This document shows, piece by piece, positions 42,733-52,296 of a stretch of DNA of 60,338 bases (positions are counted from its first letter, which is position 1; every line of letters starts with the position of its first letter). The notes under the pieces were generated by a model. The model was not told where the DNA came from. It saw nothing but the letters and a program-made list of their open reading frames with translations, and searched no databases. Source of the stretch: Actinomycetes bacterium (lineage in GTDB: Bacteria; Actinomycetota; Acidimicrobiia; Acidimicrobiales; RAAP-2). The stretch spans positions 1-60,338 of the forward strand of contig JAKBNI010000002.1 in NCBI GenBank assembly GCA_021831125.1. The letters are read 5' to 3'. A program made the translations under genes and the position numbers.

Positions 42733-43976
42733 GCGAGCGCCACCTCGAGGGCGACCTCGGTGCCCTCGCCGAGGGTGGAGCGCACCGTGGCGCTGCCACC
42801 GCGCGCGCCGAGGCGCTCGCGGATCGAGACGGCGAGGCCGTGGCGATCCTCGGGCACGGCGGCCGGGTCGAACCCCCGTCCCCGGTCGCGCACGAAGAGG
42901 GAGGCCGTGTCGGGCTCGACCTCGGCGTAGATCGAGACGCGCTCGGCGCCCGACCAGCGCGCCGCGTTGATCGCGGCCTCGCGCCCGGCGGCCACGAGGT
43001 CGGCCAGCGCGTCGGTGAGGGTCGCCTCGCCCACCACGACGAGCTCGACGCGCACTCCGTAGTCGCCCTCGATCTCGCCGGCGAGGGCCTCGAGCGCACC
43101 GGCGAGGGTGGCCCCGTGGTCGGTGCGCTCCGGGCCGAACAGCCACTGGCGCAGCTCGCGCTCCTGGGTGCGCGCGAGACGGGTGACCTGGCCCGGGTCG
43201 CCGGCCGAGCGCTCGATGAGGGTGAGGGTCTGGAGGACCGAGTCGTGCAGGTGGGCCGCGAGCTTGGCCCGCTCCTCGACGCGCACGCGCGAGCGGCGCT
43301 CGTCGGAGAGGTCGTGCACCAGGGTCAGCCACCACGGGGCGAGCAGCACCACGACCCCGGCCACGACGAAGGCGGCGCCGAAGATGGCGGCCGGCGCCCC
43401 GCCGTCGATCGGGCGCGAGACGAGCGCGACGAGGCGCACCCCGAGCAGCACCAGCACCAGACCCACCAGGATGCGCACGAGGGCTGAGGTCCTGGTCCAC
43501 TCCTCGCGGCGGCGCAGCAGGGGAGTGTTTCGCCCGAGCTCCTCGAGCCGCTGGCGCTCCTGGGGCGTGGCGCCACGCCACACGACGATGAGCCCGAGCA
43601 CCGCCACGAGGAAGGCCCACGAGAGCGGTCCGAGCAGCGCCTGGCTGAAGGGGTGCAGCACGAGCAGCACGAGGATCCCGATCGCCACGGCGACCGCCAC
43701 GCGCAAGAGACGGTTGCGCCCCCCGAGGAGGCGCGCGGCGATGGAGCGGTCCTCGCCCGCCCGGGGCACCGTGAGCCACAGGGCGAAGTAGACGAGCAGT
43801 CCGAGTCCCCAGAAGAGGGCCACGACGCAGGTGACGACCCGCACGGCGCGCTCGCTCACGCCCAGGCGGATGGCGAGCCCCCCGCAGACCCCCCCGACGA
43901 GGGCGTTGTCGGCCCCCCGGCGCAGGGGGCGGTGGGGGACCCCGATCTCGGCGCGCGGCGGGGTGGCGACGCTCAT
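42729..43976 (-). CDS. sensor histidine kinase with N-terminal PspC domain
   Basis: NALVGGVCGGLAIRLGVSERAVRVVTCVVALFWGLGLLVYFALWLTVPR (PspC), AHLHDSVLQTLTLIE, HATPase; GTGA overlap with the regulator. Confidence 0.88.
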   Translation of the reverse strand: MSVATPPRAEIGVPHRPLRRGADNALVGGVCGGLAIRLGVSERAVRVVTCVVALFWGLGLLVYFALWLTVPRAGEDRSIAARLLGGRNRLLRVAVAVAIGILVLLVLHPFSQALLGPLSWAFLVAVLGLIVVWRGATPQERQRLEELGRNTPLLRRREEWTRTSALVRILVGLVLVLLGVRLVALVSRPIDGGAPAAIFGAAFVVAGVVVLLAPWWLTLVHDLSDERRSRVRVEERAKLAAHLHDSVLQTLTLIERSAGDPGQVTRLARTQERELRQWLFGPERTDHGATLAGALEALAGEIEGDYGVRVELVVVGEATLTDALADLVAAGREAAINAARWSGAERVSIYAEVEPDTASLFVRDRGRGFDPAAVPEDRHGLAVSIRERLGARGGSATVRSTLGEGTEVALEVALA

Positions 43977-44106
43977 CGTGAGAAGTCTCGCACCACGGTC
44001 CACGGCGTGCCCTGCGGGAGAACCCCGACGGGGACCCCCTGGTGGGGGCGGGGCTCAGGGTTCCTCCCCATCGCCCGGGCGGGGCCGACCGGCCTAGGTT
44101 CGGGCC

Positions 44107-45081
44107 ATGAGCGATCCGATCGCCCCCCCGTCCGACTCCTCGACCGAAGCGCCGCCCGCCCCGGCGCCCCCGGGTGACCCGCGCACGGTGCGCCACCTCA
44201 CGCGAAGCTCGAGCCACCGGGTCCTCGGGGGGGTGTGCGGCGGGGTCGCCGAGCGCTTCGACATGGACCCGGTCGTCGTGCGGGTGATCTTCGTCGTCCT
44301 CGCACTGCTCTGGGGCTTCGGCGTCCTGGTCTATCTCGCCATGTGGGTCATCGTCCCGGGCGACGGCGCCGCGCCCGACGCGCCGCCCGCCGAGGCCGGC
44401 CACGCCGGATGGTGGCTGCGGGTGGCGCTGCCCCTCGGTGTGCTCGTCGCGGCCGCGGTGGTGGTGCTCTCGGTCGTCGGGCACGCCGGGGTGCGCCCCG
44501 CGCGGGGCCTCGGCCTCTTCTGGGTCCTCTGTCTGGTCGTGCTGGCGGTCGTGGCCCTGCGCGGGCCCTCGCGGCGCTTCACCCTGCGCCGGTTCTTCGC
44601 GCTGGTCTTCTTGGCGTTCGTGAGCCTCGTCACGCTGGCCGTGACGGCCTTCCTCGTCGCGCTCTCGGTCATCGGGGTGCCCGTCGAGGGCGGCTCGGGC
44701 GTGCACACCTTCACCCCGGTCGCGCTCGACCAGATCCCCGCCGCCTATCACGGCGCCTACGGCGAGACGCGCGTCGACCTCACCCAGGTTCCCTTCGGAA
44801 CCGGCACCTACCTCGTGCGCGCCACCCAGGCGGTCGGCCAGCTGGTCGTCGAGGTGCCCACCGACGTGCGCGTCGTGGTGACGAGCCACGTCGGCATCGG
44901 CCAGTCCTCCGGCCCCGGCTACGGTCCACGGGCGGTCTATCCCGCACTCACCACGGGCCGCGTCGCCACGGTGGTGCTCGACCTCTCGGTGGGCATCGGG
45001 CGCATAGAGGTCGACCAGGTCCCGGTGCGACCGAGGACCCCGACCGCGACCACCACCACCTCGCTCCCGGCGAAGGGCTAG
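44107..45081 (+). CDS. PspC domain-containing membrane protein
   Basis: RVLGGVCGGVAERFDMDPVVVRVIFVVLALLWGFGVLVYLAMWVIVPG plus further TM helices. Confidence 0.85.
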   Translation: MSDPIAPPSDSSTEAPPAPAPPGDPRTVRHLTRSSSHRVLGGVCGGVAERFDMDPVVVRVIFVVLALLWGFGVLVYLAMWVIVPGDGAAPDAPPAEAGHAGWWLRVALPLGVLVAAAVVVLSVVGHAGVRPARGLGLFWVLCLVVLAVVALRGPSRRFTLRRFFALVFLAFVSLVTLAVTAFLVALSVIGVPVEGGSGVHTFTPVALDQIPAAYHGAYGETRVDLTQVPFGTGTYLVRATQAVGQLVVEVPTDVRVVVTSHVGIGQSSGPGYGPRAVYPALTTGRVATVVLDLSVGIGRIEVDQVPVRPRTPTATTTTSLPAKG

Positions 45082-46217
45082 GGGACGACGACCCCGCGGG
45101 CGTCGAGGCCGGTGGCGCCGGGCGCGATCGTCACCTTGCCCGAGGCGCGCGCGAGCACCTGCCAGTGGGCGCCCGAGCGGGCCGTGAAGGTGAAGACCGG
45201 CAGCCACCAGGTCGCCCCACCGCGTACGACGAAGGCGCGCAGGCTGATCGTGGCGCGCACCACGACCGGCCGGGTCGAGGCGGGAGCCCCGGGGCCGGAC
45301 GGGCCGGCCCCCCCGCGCAGGGAGTCGAGGGCCGTCGCCGGCGTCTCGAGGGCGTAGGGGACGTCGCGGGCCGCCGTGACGTCCGGGCCCGCCGCGAAGA
45401 CCAGCCGGCCCCGGGCGTCGACGCCGATGACCAGGCGCTGGTCGGTCGCCAGCCCGGCGTGGGTCACGACGAAGGTCGCGGTGATCTCGCGGTAGACGTC
45501 GCTCGGGGAGGCGCCGTCCATGATCGCGTCGACGTAGGTCGCCCGCCCGAGCGTGAGGTCGAGCCCCAGGCGGGAGAGGAGGTGCACGGCGCGCGCGCGC
45601 AGGTGGGCTCGCTCCGCGGGGTCGCGCACCGGGCCGGCCGACTGGGTGGCGGGGGCGATCGAGGGCGAGCTCGACGAGTAGCTCCACTGGGGCACGGCCC
45701 CGCCCACCACCACCACGGTGGCGCCGGGCGGCCGGCCCACCTGCCAGCTCGCCGGGGCCGCGCCGACGCGTGTCGTCGGCCCGGTGACCTTGAGGGCCCG
45801 CGCGAGGCGCCGCGCCTCGGCCGGGAGGTCCGCGGGGTGGGACAGTCGGGTCACCTCGACCGAGCCCGGCGCGACCGAGCCCGGCGCCAGCCGCAGCCGG
45901 GGAGGCGCGCCGACGCTCGGCAGGGCGGCGGCCTCCATCGCGCCGAAGGCCGCGGGGCCGGCGGTCGGGGGAGACGGAACCGCGGCGGCCACCTCCACCG
46001 CGGCGAAGGCCGGGGCGACCTGGCCGAGGGCGCTCACCGCCCCGACGGTGACGGCCACGCTCGCCGCCGCGGCGGCGGCCACCCGCCACGCGAAGGGCCG
46101 CACGACCCGCGTCGGTCGCCGCTCGGCCACCACGCGCGCGACGAGCCCTACCGGCACCGCGTAGGGCCGGCCGCCCACCGGGTCGGCCGCCCGCAGTCGT
46201 CGGTCCAGGTCGTCCAT
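45078..46217 (-). CDS. single-TM protein of unknown function, probable partner (anti-sigma-like) of the ECF sigma factor
   Basis: MDDLDRRLRAADPVGG... N-terminal cytosolic part, TM AWRVAAAAAASVAVTVGAVSAL, large exported domain; immediately downstream of the sigma gene. Confidence 0.55.
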   Translation of the reverse strand: MDDLDRRLRAADPVGGRPYAVPVGLVARVVAERRPTRVVRPFAWRVAAAAAASVAVTVGAVSALGQVAPAFAAVEVAAAVPSPPTAGPAAFGAMEAAALPSVGAPPRLRLAPGSVAPGSVEVTRLSHPADLPAEARRLARALKVTGPTTRVGAAPASWQVGRPPGATVVVVGGAVPQWSYSSSSPSIAPATQSAGPVRDPAERAHLRARAVHLLSRLGLDLTLGRATYVDAIMDGASPSDVYREITATFVVTHAGLATDQRLVIGVDARGRLVFAAGPDVTAARDVPYALETPATALDSLRGGAGPSGPGAPASTRPVVVRATISLRAFVVRGGATWWLPVFTFTARSGAHWQVLARASGKVTIAPGATGLDARGVVVP

Positions 46218-46235
46218 AGCTCTAGTCACTCCCTG

Positions 46236-46760
46236 TCACGAGGTGCCCGTCTCTTTCGGGTCGTCCTCGCCCACGGCCAGCGCCGCCCGGAGCCGCCCGC
46301 GGGCCCGGCTGAGCCGCACCGCGGCCGCGTTGGCCGTGATCCCGAGGTGAAGGGCCAGGTCACGGGCCTCGTAGCCGTCCCAGGCGTTCAGGGTGACGAT
46401 CTCGCGATCGTCGTCGCTGAGCGAGGCCAGCGCCTGGGCCAGGGCCACGTCGGCGACGACGCGCTCCTCGGCCGGCGGGTCGTCGGGAGCCGGGCGCAGC
46501 GAGGCCTGCAGGGCCCGGCGCCGCCCGCTCGAGCGCCGGGCGTTGCGCAGGACGTTGCGCGCGACCCCGATCATCCAGGGCCGCTCGGCGTCGACGGGGA
46601 CGTCGTCGAGGCGCCGCCACACGACGAGCAGCGTCTCTTCGACGAGGTCGTCGAGGTCGGCCGGGCTGACCGGGTAGAGGCGTCGGCGCAGGTAGTCGCC
46701 CACGGCCGAGGCGTGCTCGTCGACCAGTCGGCGAAAACGCTCCTCGTCCCTGGGGGCCAC
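46236..46760 (-). CDS. ECF-type RNA polymerase sigma factor
   Basis: DLDDLVEETLLVVWRRLDDVPVDAERPWMIGVARNVLRNARR (region 2), LSDDDREIVTLNAWDGYEARDLALHLGITANAAAVRLSRARGRLR (region 4). Confidence 0.88.
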   Translation of the reverse strand: MAPRDEERFRRLVDEHASAVGDYLRRRLYPVSPADLDDLVEETLLVVWRRLDDVPVDAERPWMIGVARNVLRNARRSSGRRRALQASLRPAPDDPPAEERVVADVALAQALASLSDDDREIVTLNAWDGYEARDLALHLGITANAAAVRLSRARGRLRAALAVGEDDPKETGTS

Positions 46761-46789
46761 GTGCGCCTCTGTCCGCCCGGGGCGCCCTC

Positions 46790-47761
46790 TTACGGGGCCG
46801 TCTCGAGCAGGCGGGCCTCGGCCTCGCTCGAGAGCCACCGCTCCGGCCACGCACGGTCGTCCCACCACTCGGCGACGTCCTCGACGCTCTCCTCGAGGGG
46901 GCGCGCGACGAGTCCGGCCGCCTCGGCGCGGGTCGTGTCCAGGGTGGAGACGGCCTCGGGCCGCGGGCTCCAGAGGGGGAAGGCGGCCTCGAGCCCGGCC
47001 GCGAGCACGGCCTCCGCCGGGACCTCGGTGACGCGGGTGCCGGGGGGCGCGACGTGGGCCACCACCCGCTCGATCGCCCCGACGAAGGACTCACCGCCCG
47101 AGGGGGCGGCCACGTGGAAGGGCCCGGTGAGCCCGTCGGCGAGCACGCCCAGGGTGAACTCGGCGAGGTCGCGCGCGTCGATCCACTGCAGACGCGCCTC
47201 GCGCGGGCCCGGGACCGCGACGTCGCCGCCGCGCGCCGCCCGGGCGACCCAGTAGGGGAAGCGCAGGGTGTAGTCGTGCGCCCCGACGACGTAGGTCGGG
47301 CGCACGATCGTGACGTCGTCGCCGAAGCGCCGACGGGCCGCCCGCTCGCAGGCCGCCTTCAGGGGACCGTAGGAGGCGGGGGTGACGCCCGCGTCGGGGG
47401 CGAGGCCGTCGGCGGGCCACAGGTCGAGGTCGTCCTCGGAGGCCCCGAACCGGTCGGTCTCGCGGTAGGCCGAGACCGAGGAGATCTGCAGGTGCCGGCC
47501 CCCGCGGTCGCCCAGCGCGTCGGCCAGCCGCTCGACGTCGAGGGGGCGGTAGGCGATGACGTCGATCGTCGCGTCGAAGTCACGGCGCTCGAGAGCGCCG
47601 AGGTCCCCGGCCCGGTCGCCGACCAGGTGCTCGACCGCCTCGGGCAGGTCGCTCACCGTGCGCCCGCGGGTCAGCACCGTGACCGCGTGGCCGTGGTGCC
47701 AGGCGGACCAGGCGATGGCCCGCCCGACGAACGACGTCCCGCCGACGATGAGGATCCGCAC
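46790..47761 (-). CDS. NAD-dependent epimerase/reductase
   Basis: RILIVGGTSFVGRAIAWSAWHHGHAVTVLTRG. Confidence 0.88.
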   Translation of the reverse strand: MRILIVGGTSFVGRAIAWSAWHHGHAVTVLTRGRTVSDLPEAVEHLVGDRAGDLGALERRDFDATIDVIAYRPLDVERLADALGDRGGRHLQISSVSAYRETDRFGASEDDLDLWPADGLAPDAGVTPASYGPLKAACERAARRRFGDDVTIVRPTYVVGAHDYTLRFPYWVARAARGGDVAVPGPREARLQWIDARDLAEFTLGVLADGLTGPFHVAAPSGGESFVGAIERVVAHVAPPGTRVTEVPAEAVLAAGLEAAFPLWSPRPEAVSTLDTTRAEAAGLVARPLEESVEDVAEWWDDRAWPERWLSSEAEARLLETAP

Positions 47762-47777
47762 GTCTCCGCCTCCCGAC

Positions 47778-48392
47778 CTAGAGGAAGCCGACCCGCGACA
47801 GCGGCCAGATCCGCAGGATGGCCTTGCCCACGATGTCCGAGCGCGGGACGGTCCCCCAGTAGCGGCTGTCGCAGCTGTTGGCCTCGTTGTCGCCGAGCAT
47901 GAAGTAGCTGTTCTTGGGCACGGTCACCGAGCCGATCGGCTTGCCGAGGACCGGGTTGTGGGTCCACCACTGCTTGAGCGGGTGTCCGTTGACGTAGATC
48001 GTGTTCTTGCGGCTCGTCAGGTGGTCGCCGGGCAGCCCGATGACCCGCTTGACGAGGTCGGGCACGGCGTCGCCGCACTGGACCTTCACCCCCGGGGGCG
48101 CCCGGAAGACGACGACGTCGCCGATGTGGATCGTCCCGAACTCGACCGAGAGCTTCGAGACGATGATCCGGTCGCCGATGTGCAGGGTGGGCTCCATCGA
48201 GCCCGAGGGGATGTAGTAGGTCTGGAAGGCGTAGGCCCTGATGAAGAGGGAGACCCCGACGGCGACCACCAGGACGATCAGCCACTCGAGGGCCGGGTGC
48301 ATCTTGCGCGGGCGGCTTCGTGCCTCTCCCGGGGCGACGGGGGGAGCGTCCCCCTCGACCACCGACCCGTCGGCGGAGGGGGGGCTGGACAC
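47778..48392 (-). CDS. lepB: signal peptidase I
   Basis: YYIPSGSMEPTLHIGDRIIVSKL, VKRVIGLPGDHL, YFMLGDNEANSCDSRYWGTV. Confidence 0.93.
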   Translation of the reverse strand: MSSPPSADGSVVEGDAPPVAPGEARSRPRKMHPALEWLIVLVVAVGVSLFIRAYAFQTYYIPSGSMEPTLHIGDRIIVSKLSVEFGTIHIGDVVVFRAPPGVKVQCGDAVPDLVKRVIGLPGDHLTSRKNTIYVNGHPLKQWWTHNPVLGKPIGSVTVPKNSYFMLGDNEANSCDSRYWGTVPRSDIVGKAILRIWPLSRVGFL

Positions 48393-48468
48393 CCGGACGA
48401 GGTTACCGGCTCGGGACCGGCGTCCCCGGGTCGGGACCCGGGACGGGCGGGCACGCCACGGACCGACT

Positions 48469-48502
48469 GTCAGATATACTGACCGTTGGAGTAAGCATTA
48501 CT
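48469..48502. promoter_or_regulatory. two adjacent inverted repeats upstream of hsp20-merR
   Basis: GTCAG-ATATA-CTGAC (48469-48483) and AGTAA-GCA-TTACT (48490-48502). Confidence 0.5.
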
Positions 48503-48517
48503 GGAAGGAGGATGCCC

Positions 48518-48934
48518 ATGCTGATGCTGACCGACCCGCTGCGGCGCTGGGACCGACTCGTCGAGGACGGGCCCCAGTTGGCCGCGATGGACGCCTACCG
48601 GCTCGGCGACGTGATCACCGTGCAGTTCGACCTGCCCGGGGTGGACCCCGACACCATCGACCTGCAGATCGAGCGCGGGGAGTTGCGCCTCAACGCCAAG
48701 CGGTCGCTGGCGCTGCCCGAGGGGGCGAAGTACTTCGTGCGCGAGCGCGCCGAGACGACGATCACGCGACGGGTGCTGCTCGGTGACGTCCTCGACGTCG
48801 AGCACGTGGTCGCCGAGTACACGAACGGGGTCCTCACCTTGCGGATCCCGCTCTCGGAGCACGCCCGCCCGCGCAAGGTGCAGGTCCACGCGACCGAGCC
48901 CGAGCGCAAGGTCCTCACCGCCGAGACGGCCTGA
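48518..48934 (+). CDS. Hsp20/alpha-crystallin family small heat-shock protein
   Basis: VITVQFDLPGVDPDTIDLQIERGELRLNAKR, EYTNGVLTLRIPL; SD AAGGAGG 6 nt before ATG 48518. Confidence 0.9.
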   Translation: MLMLTDPLRRWDRLVEDGPQLAAMDAYRLGDVITVQFDLPGVDPDTIDLQIERGELRLNAKRSLALPEGAKYFVRERAETTITRRVLLGDVLDVEHVVAEYTNGVLTLRIPLSEHARPRKVQVHATEPERKVLTAETA

Positions 48935-49281
48935 TGGCCGCCGGGCCCCGCCGGGGGGTGGCGACGCCCCCCGGTGGGCGGCCCTGGCGCGAGCGCGTCG
49001 CCGACCCCGACGAGCCCCTGTTCACGATGGCGGTGGCCATCGACCTGCTGGGCACGACGCACCACACTCTGCGTCGCCTGGAGTCGGCGGTCGACTTCGC
49101 CGGTGAGCGGCCCTCGGGCAATCAGCGGCGCTACTCGGTGCGCGACCTCGAGGCGCTGAGCGCGCTGTGCGAGCTCCACGACCGGGGGCTGTCGCCCCAG
49201 AGCGTCGCCACCGTCCAGCGCGAGCTCGGGCTCTCGCTGGCCCCGGGCCGCGCGCGCCGGCCCGGTCCGGGCGCCGGGTAG
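48934..49281 (+). CDS. MerR-family regulator (HspR-like)
   Basis: FTMAVAIDLLGTTHHTLRRLESAVDFAGERPSGNQRRYSVRDLEALSALCELHDRGLS; ATGA overlap with hsp20. Confidence 0.8.
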   Translation: MAAGPRRGVATPPGGRPWRERVADPDEPLFTMAVAIDLLGTTHHTLRRLESAVDFAGERPSGNQRRYSVRDLEALSALCELHDRGLSPQSVATVQRELGLSLAPGRARRPGPGAG

Positions 49282-49312
49282 CGCGGGTGCCGGCTCGCTA
49301 CGCTGCGGGCCG

Positions 49313-49564
49313 GTGAAGCTCACCCTCGACCTCCACGACGTCTACAACCGCGGCGAGGAGATCGACCGGGCGCTGCGCGCGGTCATCGACGAGGCCCTCG
49401 AGAAGAAGGTCCGACTCGTCGAGATCATCCCGGGCAAGGGCAGCGGCCAGCTGAAGAAGCGGGTCCTGCGCTTCCTCGACCAGCCCGACGTCAAGCCCCT
49501 CTATCACCGGGTGGAGAAGGACTCGAGGAACTTCGGGCGGATCTTCGTCCACTTCCGCTTCTAG
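49313..49564 (+). CDS. stand-alone Smr (MutS2 C-terminal type) domain protein
   Basis: LDLHDVYNRGEEIDRALRAVIDEALEKKVRLVEIIPGKGSGQLKKRVLRFL. Confidence 0.82.
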   Translation: MKLTLDLHDVYNRGEEIDRALRAVIDEALEKKVRLVEIIPGKGSGQLKKRVLRFLDQPDVKPLYHRVEKDSRNFGRIFVHFRF

Positions 49565-50349
49565 GGCGCGAGGATCGCCCGGAACCGGCGGGCGGCGAGC
49601 CAGAGCCCGGCGAGCCCCAGGGCGACCAGGTAGCCGGCGCGCAGGATCATCAGGGCGTCGAACTGGCCGGTCGCGAGGCCCCGCAGCAGGGCCGCCGCCT
49701 GGTACAGGGGCGAGACTGAGACGATCGCCCCGAGCCACCGCGGGTACAGGGTGATCGGGAAGAACGTCCCCGAGAAGAGGAAGAGGGGCAGCTGGACGAG
49801 GGTCACCACGTCGAAGTCCTGCCAGCTGCGCACGTAGGTGCACCCCGCCAGCCCGACGCAGGTGAAGGCCAGGCTGGCGAGCAGCGCGCCGGGCCAGCAC
49901 AGGACGACCCACCAGCTGGTGGCGTCGCCGAGCAGCACCATGCACACGATGAACGACGCCGCGTAGAGGGCGGCGCGCGAGAGCGCCCACCACACCTCGC
50001 CCAGGGCCACGTCGGTCACGTCGAGTGGCGTCGAGAGGACGGCGTCGTAGGTGTGCGAGATCTTGAGGCGGAAGAACGGGTTGAAGATCGAGTCGATCAC
50101 CGCGCCGTTCATCGCCGAGGTCGCGAGCATCCCCGGCGCGACGAAGGTCGCGTAGCTGACGCGCTGGCCGCCCACGGGAAGCGTCCCCACGAGGTGGTTC
50201 AGCCCGATGCCGATCGAGAGCAGGTAGAAGAGCGGCTCGAAGAAGCCCGAGACGAACATCAGCCACTGCGAGCGGTACGCGAAGAAGTTGCGCTCGAAGA
50301 TGTGGATCGACCGGCGCGAGCCGAAGGCCGGCAGGACGCGGGTCGCCAT
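49561..50349 (-). CDS. ABC-2 type transporter permease
   Basis: FERNFFAYRSQWLMFVSGFFEPLFYLLSIGIGLNHLVG...VAPGMLATSAMNGAVIDS; NodJ/DrrB-like. Confidence 0.88.
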   Translation of the reverse strand: MATRVLPAFGSRRSIHIFERNFFAYRSQWLMFVSGFFEPLFYLLSIGIGLNHLVGTLPVGGQRVSYATFVAPGMLATSAMNGAVIDSIFNPFFRLKISHTYDAVLSTPLDVTDVALGEVWWALSRAALYAASFIVCMVLLGDATSWWVVLCWPGALLASLAFTCVGLAGCTYVRSWQDFDVVTLVQLPLFLFSGTFFPITLYPRWLGAIVSVSPLYQAAALLRGLATGQFDALMILRAGYLVALGLAGLWLAARRFRAILAP

Positions 50350-51142
50350 CAGTCCACCAGCCGCCGACGCATCGTCACCCGGCCCCAGGCGATCCCCGCG
50401 AGGGCGATCGCGCCGAGCACGGCGACGTGGGCGAGCTGGGCCGGGAGCGCCCCCTGGCCGAAGGCCGCGGCGCGCACCAGGGCGACGCCGTGGTACAGCG
50501 GGACCAGCTGGATGATCGGGCGCAGGTAGCCGGGGTAGGACGAGATCGGGTAAAAGGTCGCCGAGAAGAGGAACATGGGCACGAAGGCGAAGCGGTAGAT
50601 CATCGTGAAGGAGGCGTCGCTCTCGACCCGGGCGGCGTAGGCCGTCAGCGGCGCCGCGAAGGCCAGCGTGATGAGGGCGCCGATGAGGGGCAGCGTGAGG
50701 CCCCACCAGGACTGGACGGCGCCGAAGGCCGCGATGATCGCCGTGTAGACGACTCCGGTGGCGAACGAGCGGGTCACGACCCAGCTGAGCTTGCCGTAGA
50801 GGATGTCGCGGGGCTCGAGCGGGGTGGCCGCGGCGGCGTGGTACACCCGGATCCACTTCACCGAGGCCAGCACCGGCCACAGGGACTCGCCCTCGCCGAG
50901 CTGGAACGTCGTGGTGGCGAGCAGGCTCGGGGCGATGTAGTGGAGGTAGCTCTGGCCCGCGACGAGGCCGTGGTGGCGGGCGACGAGGTGGCCCACGCCC
51001 ACGCCCATCGAGGCGAGGTAGAAGATCGGGAAGAGCACCGAGCTCACCACCGACCCGCGCCAGGTCTGGGCGTAGAAGGTCGCGTGGTACCACCAGCTGC
51101 GCCGCCAGCGCGCCCAGCCGAGCTCGGGGGCGACGGCCGTCA

Positions 51143-51143
<1 letters not shown>
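50349..51143 (-). CDS. ABC-2 type transporter permease
   Basis: YHATFYAQTWRGSVVSSVLFPIFYLASMGVGVGHLV...YIAPSLLATTTFQ; ATGA-type overlap. Confidence 0.88.
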
Positions 51144-52087
<944 letters not shown>

Positions 52088-52296
52088 GTCTGCCTCCCCG
52101 GGGTCGTCGACATCGCCGACGGGTCCGGAGACGACGCTACGCCCACGTCGTGACACCCCGGGTCGGCGACGTCTAACGCTAGGCCGCTCGCCGCGCTCGC
52201 GCGCGCCGGCTGGGTTGCGATCGTGTGACGGTGGGTTCTGGCGCGACGGGCCCGAACCGTGACCTAGCCTCAAGTGACACCGTCGTGGAGGTCGCC

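Noticed and set aside
45855-45895. Short tandem repeat ACCGAGCCCGGCGCG
   Set aside because: In-frame PGSV/APGSV repeat of a low-complexity linker; no further signal.
42088-46089. 1333-aa minus-strand ORF
   Set aside because: Only its C-terminal part is real (the 42088-42732 response regulator); the remainder is an out-of-frame reading over the kinase and PspC genes.
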